A stretch of 64,000 nucleotides of DNA. It comes from Lachnospiraceae bacterium. GTDB lineage: Bacteria > Bacillota > Clostridia > Lachnospirales > Lachnospiraceae. Positions 14,924 to 24,538 of this stretch are shown in pieces. The stretch covers positions 62,001 through 126,000 of the forward strand of contig JAQVHQ010000003.1 of the NCBI GenBank assembly GCA_028696165.1, in the 5' to 3' direction. Made by a program: the position numbers and the translations under genes. A model generated the notes under the pieces. It worked only from the letters and a program-made list of their open reading frames with translations, was not told the origin of the DNA and did no database searches. Positions within the stretch are counted from its first letter, which is position 1. Each line of letters opens with the position of its first letter.

Positions 14924-17563
14924 ATGAAGAAATACGGTGTAAATGAATTAAGACAGATGTTCTTAGACTTCTTTGAAAGCAAGGGACATCTCGTGATGAA
15001 AAGTTTCTCTCTGGTTCCACATAATGATAAGAGTCTGTTGCTCATCAATGCTGGTATGGCACCATTAAAGCCATATTTTACCGGAGCAGAAGTACCGCCA
15101 AGGACAAGAGTAGCTACCTGTCAGAAATGTATTCGTACTGGCGATATTGAAAATGTAGGTAAAACAGCGCGTCATGGTACATTTTTTGAGATGCTTGGTA
15201 ATTTTTCTTTTGGAGATTACTTTAAACATGAGGCTATTGCCTGGACATGGGAATTTTTAACTGAGGTTGTAGGTTTAGATGCAGACCGTCTCTATCCTTC
15301 TGTATATCTGGAAGATGATGAAGCGTTTGATATCTGGAATAAAGAGATTGGTATTCCTGCAGAAAGAATTTTCAGATTTGGTAAAGAAGATAATTTCTGG
15401 GAACATGGAGCCGGACCATGCGGACCATGTTCAGAGGTATATTATGACCGTGGAGAACAGTATGGCTGCGGTAAAGAAGACTGTACTGTTGGTTGTGATT
15501 GCGATCGTTATATGGAAGTCTGGAACAACGTGTTTACGCAGTTTGACAATGACGGAGAAGGTAATTACACAGAATTGGCAAATAAGAATATTGATACAGG
15601 AATGGGTCTGGAACGTCTGGCTGTTGTAGTTCAGGATGTGGATTCTATCTTTGATGTAGATACGATACAGTCACTTCGCAGCCGTGTATGTGATATTGCC
15701 AAAGTAGAATATCAGAAGGATTATAATAAAGATGTATCTATCCGTCTGATTACAGACCATATTCGTTCTGCTACATTTATGATTTCAGACGGTATTATGC
15801 CTACCAATGAGGGACGTGGCTATGTACTTAGAAGATTAATCCGCAGGGCTGCCAGACATGGAAGACTGTTGGGAATCGAAGGAAACTTCCTTGCTTCTTT
15901 AAGTGCGACTGTAGTAGAAGGCTCTAAGGACGGTTATCCGGAACTGGAAGAAAAGAAAGACTTTATCTTTACTGTTTTGACAAAAGAAGAAGAACAGTTT
16001 AATAAGACCATAGACCAGGGTCTTCGTATTCTGGGTGATATGGAACAGGAGATGAAAACTGCACAAACAGATACTTTATCTGGAGCAGATGCATTTAAGT
16101 TATACGATACTTATGGATTCCCACTGGATCTGACCAAAGAAATTCTGGAAGAAAAAGGTTATAAAGTTGATGAGGAAGGCTTTGGACAGGCAATGGAAGA
16201 ACAGCGCCAGAAAGCTCGTTCTGCCCGTGAAGTGACTAACTATATGGGTGCAGATGCAACAGTTTATGACCAGTTGGATGCTGCAATCACTTCGGAATTC
16301 GTAGGATATGACAGCTTAACCGGTCAGTCTAAGATTGTTGCTTTGACCAGTGACAGCGAAGTATGTGATGCGCTTTGTGATGGAGAACATGGTACAATCA
16401 TAGTAGAACAGACTCCATTCTATGCTACTATGGGTGGTCAGGAAGGTGATACAGGAGTTATTACCTTAGGTGACAGTGAATTTGTGGTTGAAGAGACAAT
16501 CAAGCTTCTCGGCGGTAAAATCGGCCATGTAGGACAGATGCGTTCGGGTATGCTCAAAATGGATGATGTAGTTACATTATCTGTAGACAGCAAGAATCGT
16601 ATGGATACCTGTAAAAACCACAGCGCAACCCATTTGCTTCAGAAAGCTTTAAAAGAAGTTCTGGGTTCTCATGTAGAACAGAAAGGTTCTTTGGTTACCC
16701 CTGGAAGACTTCGCTTTGACTTTGCACATTTTTCTGCAATGACACCAGATGAGATTCAGAAGGTTGAAGATATTGTAAATACACAGATTCAGGCTTCGCT
16801 TCCTGTTAATACACAGGTGATGAATCTGGAAGACGCAAAAAAGACAGGTGCGATGGCTCTTTTTGGAGAAAAATATGAAAATGATGTCCGCGTAGTATCC
16901 ATGGGTGAATTTTCCCGTGAATTATGTGGTGGAACTCATGTGCCAAATACAGGTGTAATTACTGCATTTAAGATTTTATCAGAGGCAGGTGTGGCAGCAG
17001 GTGTTCGAAGAATAGAAGCATTGACAGGAGATTTTGTATTTGCATATTATAGAAATGTAGAACATACACTGCAGGAAGCTGCAAAACTCTTAAAAGCAGG
17101 TACTTCAGAAGTTACAGAGAAGATTCTCCATCTTCAGGCAGAAGTAAAGACTTTAAACAGCGAAGTGGAATCTATGAAGAGCAAGATGGCAAAAGATTCT
17201 CTCGGAAATGTTATGGATCAGGTTCGGGAAATCAATGGTGTTAAAGTTTTGGCAACCAGTGTAGCTGATGTTGATATGAATGGCCTTCGTGAATTAGGAG
17301 ACCAGTTAAAAGAAAAGCTTCAGGATGGTGTGGTTGTATTGGCATCTGCTATGGGATCAAAGGTTAGTCTGATGGCTATGGCTACAGACAGCGCTATGAA
17401 AAAAGGTGCTCATGCAGGTAATCTGATTAAAGGAATCGCTGCAGTAGTAGGCGGCGGTGGTGGCGGACGTCCTAATATGGCCCAGGCCGGAGGCAAAGAT
17501 CCATCGAAAATAGACGATGCAATCCAAAAAGTTTACGAAATTTTAGAAAGTCAGGTAAAATAG
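14924..17563 (+). CDS. alaS: Alanine--tRNA ligase
   Basis: 879 residues from ATG 14924, the usual size of bacterial AlaRS. The class II catalytic domain is at residues about 1-240 (motif FFESKGH; RVATCQKCIRTGDIENVG; GHGTFFEMLGNFSFGDY-like stretch), the editing domain near 550-720 contains HSATHLLQKAL and CGGTHVPNTG with zinc-type His/Cys ligands, and the C-terminal DHHA1 domain ends with GGGGGGRPNMAQAGG. It charges tRNA-Ala and hydrolyses mischarged Ser/Gly-tRNA-Ala. The AGTTGGAGGAA site is 13 bases from the ATG, a longer spacing than most neighbours. An upstream in-frame start at 14837 lies before the promoter and is rejected. Confidence 0.98.
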   Translation: MKKYGVNELRQMFLDFFESKGHLVMKSFSLVPHNDKSLLLINAGMAPLKPYFTGAEVPPRTRVATCQKCIRTGDIENVGKTARHGTFFEMLGNFSFGDYFKHEAIAWTWEFLTEVVGLDADRLYPSVYLEDDEAFDIWNKEIGIPAERIFRFGKEDNFWEHGAGPCGPCSEVYYDRGEQYGCGKEDCTVGCDCDRYMEVWNNVFTQFDNDGEGNYTELANKNIDTGMGLERLAVVVQDVDSIFDVDTIQSLRSRVCDIAKVEYQKDYNKDVSIRLITDHIRSATFMISDGIMPTNEGRGYVLRRLIRRAARHGRLLGIEGNFLASLSATVVEGSKDGYPELEEKKDFIFTVLTKEEEQFNKTIDQGLRILGDMEQEMKTAQTDTLSGADAFKLYDTYGFPLDLTKEILEEKGYKVDEEGFGQAMEEQRQKARSAREVTNYMGADATVYDQLDAAITSEFVGYDSLTGQSKIVALTSDSEVCDALCDGEHGTIIVEQTPFYATMGGQEGDTGVITLGDSEFVVEETIKLLGGKIGHVGQMRSGMLKMDDVVTLSVDSKNRMDTCKNHSATHLLQKALKEVLGSHVEQKGSLVTPGRLRFDFAHFSAMTPDEIQKVEDIVNTQIQASLPVNTQVMNLEDAKKTGAMALFGEKYENDVRVVSMGEFSRELCGGTHVPNTGVITAFKILSEAGVAAGVRRIEALTGDFVFAYYRNVEHTLQEAAKLLKAGTSEVTEKILHLQAEVKTLNSEVESMKSKMAKDSLGNVMDQVREINGVKVLATSVADVDMNGLRELGDQLKEKLQDGVVVLASAMGSKVSLMAMATDSAMKKGAHAGNLIKGIAAVVGGGGGGRPNMAQAGGKDPSKIDDAIQKVYEILESQVK

Positions 17564-17566
17564 TAC

Positions 17567-17594
17567 TTGACGAATTTGAAATTTCTGCTATAAT
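17567..17594 (+). promoter_or_regulatory. SigA promoter for rpsU
   Basis: TTGACG (17567-17572), 16-base spacer, TATAAT (17589-17594), beginning 4 bases after the alaS stop codon. Confidence 0.8.
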
Positions 17595-17621
17595 ATTGCT
17601 AGTGCAATAAAAATACCCAAA

Positions 17622-17650
17622 CAGTTGTATTTAAGCACAATCTACAACTG
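17622..17650 (+). promoter_or_regulatory. Hairpin in the rpsU leader next to the ribosome binding region
   Basis: CAGTTGTA (17622-17629) pairs with TACAACTG (17643-17650) around a 13-base loop, directly followed by GAGGGAGG (17651-17658). It may be a protein-binding leader for S21 autoregulation or simply an mRNA structure; no known motif was matched. Confidence 0.45.
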
Positions 17651-17672
17651 GAGGGAGGTTAGGTGTGAGACT

Positions 17673-17849
17673 ATGTCAAATGTTATCGTAAAAGAGAACG
17701 AGACTTTGGATAGCGCTTTACGCAGATTTAAGCGTAGCTGTGCAAAAGCAGGTATTCAGCAGGAAATCCGCAAAAGAGAGCATTACGAGAAACCAAGTGT
17801 TCGTCGTAAGAAAAAATCCGAAGCCGCTAGAAAACGTAAATATAATTAG
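17673..17849 (+). CDS. rpsU: 30S ribosomal protein S21
   Basis: 58 residues, very basic, beginning [19 protein letters not shown] and ending in [15 protein letters not shown]; this is a textbook bS21. It binds near the 3' end of 16S rRNA and the anti-Shine-Dalgarno region. The start ATG 17673 is fixed by homology; GAGGGAGG is 14 bases upstream, and AGGTG at 17661-17665 is at the normal distance. It has its own promoter and terminator. Confidence 0.97.
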   Translation: MSNVIVKENETLDSALRRFKRSCAKAGIQQEIRKREHYEKPSVRRKKKSEAARKRKYN

Positions 17850-17856
17850 TGTGCGT

Positions 17857-17891
17857 AAAAAATCCTTGACTATTTGTCAGGGATTTTTTTT
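17857..17891 (+). terminator. Terminator of rpsU
   Basis: AAAAATCCTTGAC pairs with GTCAGGGATTTTT, one G-U pair, loop TATTT, followed by a run of T at 17884-17891. Confidence 0.85.
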
Positions 17892-17954
17892 ACCAGATTT
17901 ATGTATCACAGATATTAAAGTGATTTTTATCGCTGCAGCATGTAGAGGAGAATT

Positions 17955-19490
17955 ATGAAAAAAATCGCCAAATTATTATTTAGCAGAATATTCTGGGTGG
18001 CAATTGCTATCCTGGTTGAGATTATATGGGTAATAATCGGAGTCTTATGGTTAAGAGGAATCAGTCCATATGTTAATCTCGCTATGGGTGTGATTACGCT
18101 GCTTATGGTATTATGGATTGTCAATAAAAAGATAAATCCATCGTATAAGTTGGCATGGACGATTTTGATTTTAGCAATACCGATTTTCGGTATGGTTATA
18201 TACTTTCTGTTTGGTAAATCCAGAGTCGCGAAACAGATGGAAATCAAATTCGAACAGGTCAGCTTAAGTGCTAATAAGAGAATGCCAGAGAGCGAAGAAG
18301 TAAGAAAAAAACTGGATGAAGAAGATATCATCATCAGCAACCAGTCAAAATATATTCGTGATTATGCTATGTTTCCAGTATATAGCAATACCAGCAGTAA
18401 ATATTTTCCATCTGGAGAGATGATGTTTGAAAATATTATGGAAGACATTAAAAAGGCGGAACATTATATATTCCTTGAATATTTTATTATAGCAAAAGGT
18501 GTCATGTGGGATACCTTGTTAGATGTGTTGGAAGAGAAAGCAGCCCTGGGTGTGGATGTGCGTCTAATCTATGATGATATGGGGTGTATCACCACACTTC
18601 CCCGTCATTTTTATAAAGAACTTCAGAAGAAGGGAATCAAGTGTGCCTGCTTTAATCCTTTCAGACCGGTGGCTAATATTATATTAAATAACAGAGATCA
18701 TCGAAAAATCATTGTGATTGATGGCTATATCGGTTATACTGGAGGAGTCAATATAGCCGATGAGTATATTAATAGGATTGAACGATTTGGTTACTGGAAA
18801 GATACAGGTGTTCGCTGTCAGGGAGATGCGGTATTAAGCTTTACAACGATGTTTCTTCAGATGTGGGAAGTTATTACAGGAATTCATGAACATATTCAGA
18901 ATTTTCTGCCGGGAGAGCATAGTGAAGAAATTATGGATCACGATGGTTTTGTTCAACCATATTCGGATACACCATTAGACCATGAGACAGTCGGAGAGAA
19001 TGTCTACCTGAATATTATAAATAATGCCAAAAGGTATGTATACATATTTACTCCTTATCTGATTATAGATAATGAGATGATGACGGCACTTTGTCTGGCA
19101 AGTAAAAGAGGTGTGGATATTAGAATTGTTACACCGGCTATTCCGGATAAGAAGACTGTATTTTTGCTGACGCAGTCTTATTATGAAGAATTGATTCTTT
19201 CCGGAGTCCGTGTCTATGAATATACTCCGGGATTTATTCATGCAAAATGTACAGTGTGTGATGATGAACTTGCAACGGTTGGTACAATTAATATGGATTA
19301 CAGAAGCCTGTATCTGCATTTTGAATGTGGAACATGGCTGTATAAGACCAGTTCGGTTATGGAAGTAAAGAGAGATGCATTAGATACAATTGAGCATTCA
19401 AAGCCAGTTCCTTTAAGCTTTTGTCAGAACCGGAATCTGGTTGTACGTGCACTGCAGAGTATTATGAGATTGTTGGCGCCTATGTTGTAG
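17955..19490 (+). CDS. cls: Cardiolipin synthase (phospholipase D family)
   Basis: 511 residues. Two or three N-terminal transmembrane helices (about residues 8-40, 42-60 and 70-90) anchor a cytosolic domain with two HKD motifs: HRKIIVID (near residue 255) and HAKCTVCD (near 430), each followed by the GG-N or GT-N element (TGGVNIAD, VGTINMD). It condenses phosphatidylglycerol molecules to cardiolipin and glycerol. The gene follows the rpsU terminator and has an AGAGGAG ribosome binding site. The next gene starts 26 bases after its stop and may be co-transcribed. Confidence 0.93.
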   Translation: MKKIAKLLFSRIFWVAIAILVEIIWVIIGVLWLRGISPYVNLAMGVITLLMVLWIVNKKINPSYKLAWTILILAIPIFGMVIYFLFGKSRVAKQMEIKFEQVSLSANKRMPESEEVRKKLDEEDIIISNQSKYIRDYAMFPVYSNTSSKYFPSGEMMFENIMEDIKKAEHYIFLEYFIIAKGVMWDTLLDVLEEKAALGVDVRLIYDDMGCITTLPRHFYKELQKKGIKCACFNPFRPVANIILNNRDHRKIIVIDGYIGYTGGVNIADEYINRIERFGYWKDTGVRCQGDAVLSFTTMFLQMWEVITGIHEHIQNFLPGEHSEEIMDHDGFVQPYSDTPLDHETVGENVYLNIINNAKRYVYIFTPYLIIDNEMMTALCLASKRGVDIRIVTPAIPDKKTVFLLTQSYYEELILSGVRVYEYTPGFIHAKCTVCDDELATVGTINMDYRSLYLHFECGTWLYKTSSVMEVKRDALDTIEHSKPVPLSFCQNRNLVVRALQSIMRLLAPML

Positions 19491-19516
19491 TCGGCATTCT
19501 GGTATGGGGAGGAATA

Positions 19517-20098
19517 ATGCTAAATCATGTATTTTTTGATACAGACTTTTACCATGTGATACAATGGTTCTTTTTCTATGGATTCCTTGGCTGGATAGTA
19601 GAATCAGCATATATGTCAATTTGTAACAGAAAATGGACGAACAGAGGATTTGTGAAAGGTCCGTTCATTCCTATCTATGGTATAGGAGCTATACTTGCTT
19701 TTTTTGCGCTTCACAGACTGATTTACAATCCGATTTTGCTATTTGCAGCGGGAAGTGTTATGGCAACTACATTGGAATATCTGACGGCGCATCTGATGAT
19801 GGTTGTATTTGGAGAATTCTGGTGGGACTATACAGAAAAGCCATACAATTACAAAGGTATTATATGCCTGGAGAGCAGTATAGCATGGGGCGTATATACA
19901 GTAGGATTTTTCTATTATCTTCATCCTTATGTAACGAACATGTTGTCAGGATATCCATATGAGCTAGGTGTATTTCTGATTAAAGGTATTTTCATGATTG
20001 TCTGGTGCGACTTTTTATGCACTTTATATGAACAGAAAAAAGAAAGTCTGCCTTCAAGCCTGGAGGAAGTTAAAGAAGCAATATTTAATTTCTTTTAA
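19517..20098 (+). CDS. CmpB-like multi-pass membrane protein (putative ABC transporter permease family)
   Basis: 193 residues from ATG 19517, chosen because GGGGAGG lies 4 bases upstream; a longer frame would run into cls. About five transmembrane helices. Family hallmarks are FFYGFLGWIVESAYMS, the RKWTNRGFVKGP loop and FGEFWWDY. The family is labelled ABC_trans_CmpB but its real function is unknown and no ATPase gene is nearby. A paralogue with a C-terminal extension lies at 38082-38996 in front of rnfC. A strong terminator follows immediately. Confidence 0.8.
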   Translation: MLNHVFFDTDFYHVIQWFFFYGFLGWIVESAYMSICNRKWTNRGFVKGPFIPIYGIGAILAFFALHRLIYNPILLFAAGSVMATTLEYLTAHLMMVVFGEFWWDYTEKPYNYKGIICLESSIAWGVYTVGFFYYLHPYVTNMLSGYPYELGVFLIKGIFMIVWCDFLCTLYEQKKESLPSSLEEVKEAIFNFF

Positions 20099-20128
20099 AA
20101 AAGTCCCGGAACGTTCCGGGACTTTTTT
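20097..20128 (+). terminator. Perfect 32-base palindromic terminator
   Basis: The 16 bases 20097-20112 are exactly complementary to 20113-20128, with six A on one side, six T on the other and GTCCCGGAAC between. It overlaps the stop codon of the CmpB-like gene and would work on both strands. Confidence 0.9.
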
Positions 20129-20236
20129 ACATCATAGATATTTGAGACGAAAAACTTATTTGCGGCCATGGAGTTTAGGCATATTTTCCTATTATTCTTT
20201 GTAAAATAATAGTGAAGTTTACATGGATGGTGCAAT

Positions 20237-21415
20237 ATGAAAAATAAATGGAAGATGCTTGCCTTATGGCTTGTAACTATTCTGATGATGGCAGAAGGTG
20301 TATTTACAGTCAGAGCCAATGAGGATACACACCAGACAGAAAGTTTACAGCTTGAAGCACCTTCTGCACTTTTGATGGAACCAGTTACCGGACAGGTGCT
20401 GTATGAGAAAAATAAAGATGAGGTAAGAAGCCCTGCAAGTATAACTAAGATAATGACATTGATACTTATCTTTGATGAGTTAGAAGCTGGCAGGTTGTCT
20501 ATGGATGAACAGGTTACCACAAGTTCCTATGCGAAATCCATGGGTGGCTCTCAGGTGTTTTTAGAGGAGGGCGAAGTACAGTCAGTAGAGACTTTGATTA
20601 AGTGTATTGTGATTGCCTCGGGAAATGACGCCTCTGTGGTAATGGCAGAACGCATTGCCGGTTCAGAAGCAGCGTTTGTCAAGAAGATGAATCAACGTGC
20701 AAAAGAACTGGGTATGAATCACACACACTTTGAAGACTGCTGTGGTCTGACAGAGTCAGAAAATCATTATACAACTGCTTATGATGTGGCACTTATGAGC
20801 CGCGAACTGATACTAAAATACCCCAAAATTCTTGAATATTCCAGTATATGGATGGAGGATATCACTCACATAACAGCCAAAGGCAGCTCTCAATTTACGC
20901 TTACCAACACCAACAAACTGGTTCGTAGTTTTGATGGATGTCAGGGTTTAAAGACAGGAAGTACTTCTATTGCAAAATATTGTGTCAGTGCTGTGGCTCA
21001 AAAAGATGAACTTCAGCTTATCAGTGTAGTGATGGGAGCGCCAGATTACAAGGTTCGTTTTGCCGATGCAGGTAAGATGCTTCATTATGGTTTCAATTGT
21101 TATCATATATATCGTTATGAGAAGCACAATCATTTAAAAGTACCTGTGAAAGGAACGCTTCTTAAGGTGGCTGAGTGCAGGATGCAAAGAGATTTTGCTT
21201 TTCTTTTAAAAAAGGAAGATGCGGATGCAGATATTACCGCAAAGGTAAAGTGGAATAAACTTCAAGAAGCTCCGGTTAAAAAGAATGCATCAGCAGGCAA
21301 GATGGAATTTTATCTTGGAAAGGAAAAGATAGGGGAGGTGCCTATTGTTTATCAGAAAACAATTCTGAGGAGTACTTATCTTGAATATCTGCTGTATTTG
21401 ATAAAAGCATTTTAA
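20237..21415 (+). CDS. D-alanyl-D-alanine carboxypeptidase (PBP5/DacF type, family S11)
   Basis: 392 residues with an N-terminal signal peptide (about residues 1-28, cleavage after a VRA-like site). Active-site motifs: SITK (near residue 75), SGN (near 135) and KTG (near 240). A PBP5-type C-terminal domain follows, and the last about 20 residues are hydrophobic/amphipathic and may anchor it. It trims the terminal D-Ala from peptidoglycan stem peptides outside the membrane. A second gene of the same family lies at 24539-25741. One of the two may be the sporulation DacF; I cannot tell which. Confidence 0.93.
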   Translation: MKNKWKMLALWLVTILMMAEGVFTVRANEDTHQTESLQLEAPSALLMEPVTGQVLYEKNKDEVRSPASITKIMTLILIFDELEAGRLSMDEQVTTSSYAKSMGGSQVFLEEGEVQSVETLIKCIVIASGNDASVVMAERIAGSEAAFVKKMNQRAKELGMNHTHFEDCCGLTESENHYTTAYDVALMSRELILKYPKILEYSSIWMEDITHITAKGSSQFTLTNTNKLVRSFDGCQGLKTGSTSIAKYCVSAVAQKDELQLISVVMGAPDYKVRFADAGKMLHYGFNCYHIYRYEKHNHLKVPVKGTLLKVAECRMQRDFAFLLKKEDADADITAKVKWNKLQEAPVKKNASAGKMEFYLGKEKIGEVPIVYQKTILRSTYLEYLLYLIKAF

Positions 21416-21416
21416 A

Positions 21417-21445
21417 TTGACATTTCTTTTTTTCGCCATTATAAT
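21417..21445 (+). promoter_or_regulatory. Perfect-consensus SigA promoter
   Basis: TTGACA (21417-21422), 17-base spacer, TATAAT (21440-21445), starting 2 bases after the carboxypeptidase stop codon. It should strongly drive the metallophosphoesterase-scpA-scpB unit. Confidence 0.85.
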
Positions 21446-21470
21446 TAAATTTTAAGTGAGGATAGAAACG

Positions 21471-22274
21471 ATGATAAATGCCATAAAAAGGGTTGAGTAT
21501 ACCATAAGTACTAAAAAGGTAACAAATCCGGCTGCCAAAGTTCGATTATTACTAATAACGGATTTACATAGTTCCCTTTCAGGCGAAAAGCAAAAGAAAG
21601 TTTTGGAACAGATTTATAGATGGAATCCAGATGCGGTTTTGCTTGCTGGCGATATGATTGCATCGAAGGAACCCCAAAAGACAGTTTATACCATTGAATT
21701 TATTACAGAACTATGCAGATACTACCCGGTCTTTTATGAAAATGGAAATCATGAGTCAAGATGGAAGTGCAAAGAATCTGCAATGCATACATTTTATGAG
21801 GATTATAAGCAGTGCTTGCAAGAAGCAGGAGTCTGTTTTTTGGAAAATCAGTCAGCTGAACTTACTATAAGAGGACAAAAACTTGTCATACATGGTCTGG
21901 AACTTCATCTGGATTATTATAAAAGAACCAGACATAATCAATTGGATGTGAAAGTGATAAATACTCTGCTTGGAAAATGCAGTCAGGATGCTTATCACAT
22001 ATTATTGGCGCATTCTCCAAAGTTTTGGAAGGCTTATGCCAGCTGGGGCGCAGATCTGACTTTGTGTGGTCATTATCATGGTGGCTTTCTGCGTATAGGA
22101 AAACAAGGTGTGATAAGTCCGTATCTGGAACTTTTTCCGGCTTATTCTTATGGGCAGTTTGATGTGGGAAAGCGGCATATGATTGTAAGCAGTGGAGCAG
22201 GCGATCATTGCTTTAGTGTTCGTATTGGTAATTCACGGGAAATCGTTGGAATACAATTGGTTCCGGAGATTTAG
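21471..22274 (+). CDS. Metallophosphoesterase (YkuE-like)
   Basis: 267 residues from ATG 21471, supported by GAGGA 8 bases upstream and by the promoter position (a GTG at 21456 in frame is less likely). Calcineurin-like motifs are complete: TDLHSS (near residue 26), LLAGDM, ENGNHES, LLAHSP and CGHYHGG. It lacks an evident signal peptide. The family contains UDP-diacylglucosamine and phospholipid phosphatases as well as nucleotide phosphodiesterases; substrate unknown. It heads an operon with scpA and scpB. Confidence 0.88.
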   Translation: MINAIKRVEYTISTKKVTNPAAKVRLLLITDLHSSLSGEKQKKVLEQIYRWNPDAVLLAGDMIASKEPQKTVYTIEFITELCRYYPVFYENGNHESRWKCKESAMHTFYEDYKQCLQEAGVCFLENQSAELTIRGQKLVIHGLELHLDYYKRTRHNQLDVKVINTLLGKCSQDAYHILLAHSPKFWKAYASWGADLTLCGHYHGGFLRIGKQGVISPYLELFPAYSYGQFDVGKRHMIVSSGAGDHCFSVRIGNSREIVGIQLVPEI

Positions 22275-22300
22275 AGTGAAAGAAAAGAGAGGAAATAATT

Positions 22301-23044
22301 ATGGCGATTCCTGTAAAGCTACAGGTCTTTGAAGGACCTCTGGATTTACTTTTGCATTTAATAGATAAAAATAAAATTGATATATATGATATTCCTATCG
22401 TGGAGATTACGGAACAATATCTGGCTTATATACAGCAGATGAAACAGGAAGACTTGAATATAACCAGTGAATTCATGGTTATGGCGGCGACCCTTATTTC
22501 CATTAAGTGCAAGATGCTCCTTCCAAAAGAAATAGACGAGGATGGAGAAGAATTAGACCCAAGAGAAGAACTGGTTCAGCAGTTACTGGAATATAAGATG
22601 TATAAGTATATGTCGTATGAACTGCGGGAACGAATGAGAGAAGCGTCTCAGACATTTTTCAAGAAACCTACAATACCAAAAGAAGTATCTGCATATAAAG
22701 CACCTGTGGATACCAGCGGGCTTTTAGATGATTTGACGTTGCAGAAACTGCATGCCATATTTCAGGATATTTTAAAACGTCAGGAAGATAAACTGGATCC
22801 AATAAGAAGTAAATTTGGACAAATCGAACAGGAGGAAGTCAGCCTTCCGGAAAAATTAGATTATGTAGAGCAATATGCCCTAAAGCACAAAAAGTTTACT
22901 TTTCGCTCATTATTTCATAAGAAATCAAGCAGAACTCAGCTGGTAGTGACATTTCTTGCTATATTGGAACTGATGAAGAGTGGAAAGATACTTATAAGCC
23001 AGGAACATTTATTTGATGATATTCAGATAGAGTCTCTTGTATAG
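22301..23044 (+). CDS. scpA: Segregation and condensation protein A
   Basis: 247 residues. Begins with the typical kleisin N-terminus (FEGPLDLLLHLIDKNKIDIYDI) and ends with the winged-helix region (LAILELMKSGKILISQEHLF), residues about 165-245, both of which bridge the SMC heads. ScpA with ScpB and SMC forms the condensin complex that organises the nucleoid. scpB follows after 30 bases, as in most Firmicutes. Confidence 0.97.
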   Translation: MAIPVKLQVFEGPLDLLLHLIDKNKIDIYDIPIVEITEQYLAYIQQMKQEDLNITSEFMVMAATLISIKCKMLLPKEIDEDGEELDPREELVQQLLEYKMYKYMSYELRERMREASQTFFKKPTIPKEVSAYKAPVDTSGLLDDLTLQKLHAIFQDILKRQEDKLDPIRSKFGQIEQEEVSLPEKLDYVEQYALKHKKFTFRSLFHKKSSRTQLVVTFLAILELMKSGKILISQEHLFDDIQIESLV

Positions 23045-23074
23045 ATAAAATATAAAATGACAGTGGGAGATAGC

Positions 23075-23680
23075 ATGGATAAAGAGAAAAGTGCATCAGA
23101 TTTAAAAATTGATAATCCGGATAAATTAGAAGCCGTAATTGAAGCAATACTATTTACCATGGGGAATTCTGTAGAAATAGGAAAAATCGCAAAGACAATA
23201 GAACATGATACTGCGACTACAAGAAAATTCATACACAATATGATGCTTCGCTATGAGGAGAGTAATCGTGGCATCCGGATCATAGAACTGGAAGATTCTG
23301 TTCAGTTGTGTACGAAAAAAGAATATTATGATTATCTCATCAAGATGGCACTGCAGCCAAAGAAAGCAGTGTTGACAGAGGTCATGCTTGAGACCCTCTC
23401 TATTATTGCATACAAACAGCCTGTGACAAGAATGGAAATAGAAAAAATCAGAGGGGTTAAATCAGATTTTGCAGTGAACAAATTGGTAGAATACAATCTG
23501 GTTAAAGAACTGGGGCGTCTGGATGCTCCTGGAAAGCCCATATTGTTTGGAACAACAGAAGAATTTTTAAGAGATTTTGGTGTTCAGTCTACAGAAGAAC
23601 TTCCGGTAATTAATCCGGTTAAGATGGAAGACTTTAAAGCAGAAGCAGAAGAAGAGCTTCAGATGAAGCTGGATGTATAG
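23075..23680 (+). CDS. scpB: Segregation and condensation protein B
   Basis: 201 residues from ATG 23075, which follows GGGAGA; an in-frame ATG at 23057 has no ribosome binding site. Two tandem winged-helix domains are expected; the signature LETLSIIAYKQPVTRMEIEKIRGV is split around residues 110-135. It dimerises and binds the central part of ScpA in SMC condensin. The acidic C-terminal tail (about residues 170-201) is unstructured-looking. Confidence 0.96.
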   Translation: MDKEKSASDLKIDNPDKLEAVIEAILFTMGNSVEIGKIAKTIEHDTATTRKFIHNMMLRYEESNRGIRIIELEDSVQLCTKKEYYDYLIKMALQPKKAVLTEVMLETLSIIAYKQPVTRMEIEKIRGVKSDFAVNKLVEYNLVKELGRLDAPGKPILFGTTEEFLRDFGVQSTEELPVINPVKMEDFKAEAEEELQMKLDV

Positions 23681-23688
23681 GAGAGATT

Positions 23689-24510
23689 ATGCCAACAACA
23701 TTTACACATGACAGATTTGGAAAAAATGTATATGGAAAATTGCCTGAGGATATTCAGGATGTAATACGTGCGAATAAGAAGCTATATTTAATAGGCCTTC
23801 ATGGTCCGGACATTTTTCTCTATTTTTTTCCTTTTTGGGAAAATACTACATTTCGTTTGGGAATGGATCTTCACCAGGAAGATGCAGATAAGTTTTTTCA
23901 ACGTGGTATAGAATTATATAAAGAAAAACCAAGCCAGCCGCTTTTGGCTTACCTGCTTGGTTTCGCATGTCATTTTATGCTGGATAGTACCTGCCATCCT
24001 TTTATTTATGAATATCAGCATGAACATAAATTGACTCATAGTGAAATAGAATCAGCCATTGATAAATATCAGATGCTCGCTTGCGGCAAAGATCCTTTTC
24101 ACTATCATCCGGCTGCTGCTATTTGTCCCAGATTTCCAAATCTTAAAGAAATACTTGTTTTATTTCCTCAGATTACGATGCCTAAACTTACTTTTGCACT
24201 TAAGAGTATGAAGTTTTTTACGAATATCTGTATTGTGGACAATATTTTAAAACGAAAAATGATTTACCGCATTATGAAAGTGGCTGGTGTATTTGACGAG
24301 ATGAGTGGACGAATCATTCAGGATGAGGATAAGGAAGCCTGCCTTGGAGCAGTGGATAAAGTAAACAGAAAGCTGTATCCCCGGGCATTAGAGGAAACAC
24401 CCTCTATTCTTGAAAATCTTTATTTTTCTATGACTGGAAATCAGTCCTTAAGCAGCCGTTTTAAAAGAAACTACAATGATTCCATAATAAATACACAAGA
24501 AGACTCATAG
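23689..24510 (+). CDS. Zinc-dependent phospholipase C-like protein
   Basis: 273 residues starting 8 bases after scpB, so part of the same operon. It has an N-terminal FTHDRFGKNVY stretch, GLHGPDIFLYFF (near residue 38), and GFACHFMLDSTCHPF (near 92), a His/Asp pattern of the zinc-dependent phospholipase C family (PF00882). No signal peptide is visible, so it probably acts inside the cell, unlike secreted clostridial alpha-toxins. The substrate is unknown and it should not be called a toxin. Confidence 0.8.
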   Translation: MPTTFTHDRFGKNVYGKLPEDIQDVIRANKKLYLIGLHGPDIFLYFFPFWENTTFRLGMDLHQEDADKFFQRGIELYKEKPSQPLLAYLLGFACHFMLDSTCHPFIYEYQHEHKLTHSEIESAIDKYQMLACGKDPFHYHPAAAICPRFPNLKEILVLFPQITMPKLTFALKSMKFFTNICIVDNILKRKMIYRIMKVAGVFDEMSGRIIQDEDKEACLGAVDKVNRKLYPRALEETPSILENLYFSMTGNQSLSSRFKRNYNDSIINTQEDS

Positions 24511-24538
24511 AATTAATAAAAAGCCAGGAGGCTTATGT

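Noticed and set aside
23689..24510. Secreted phospholipase C toxin
   Set aside because: No signal peptide, no C-terminal membrane-binding domain, and it sits in a housekeeping operon with scpAB.
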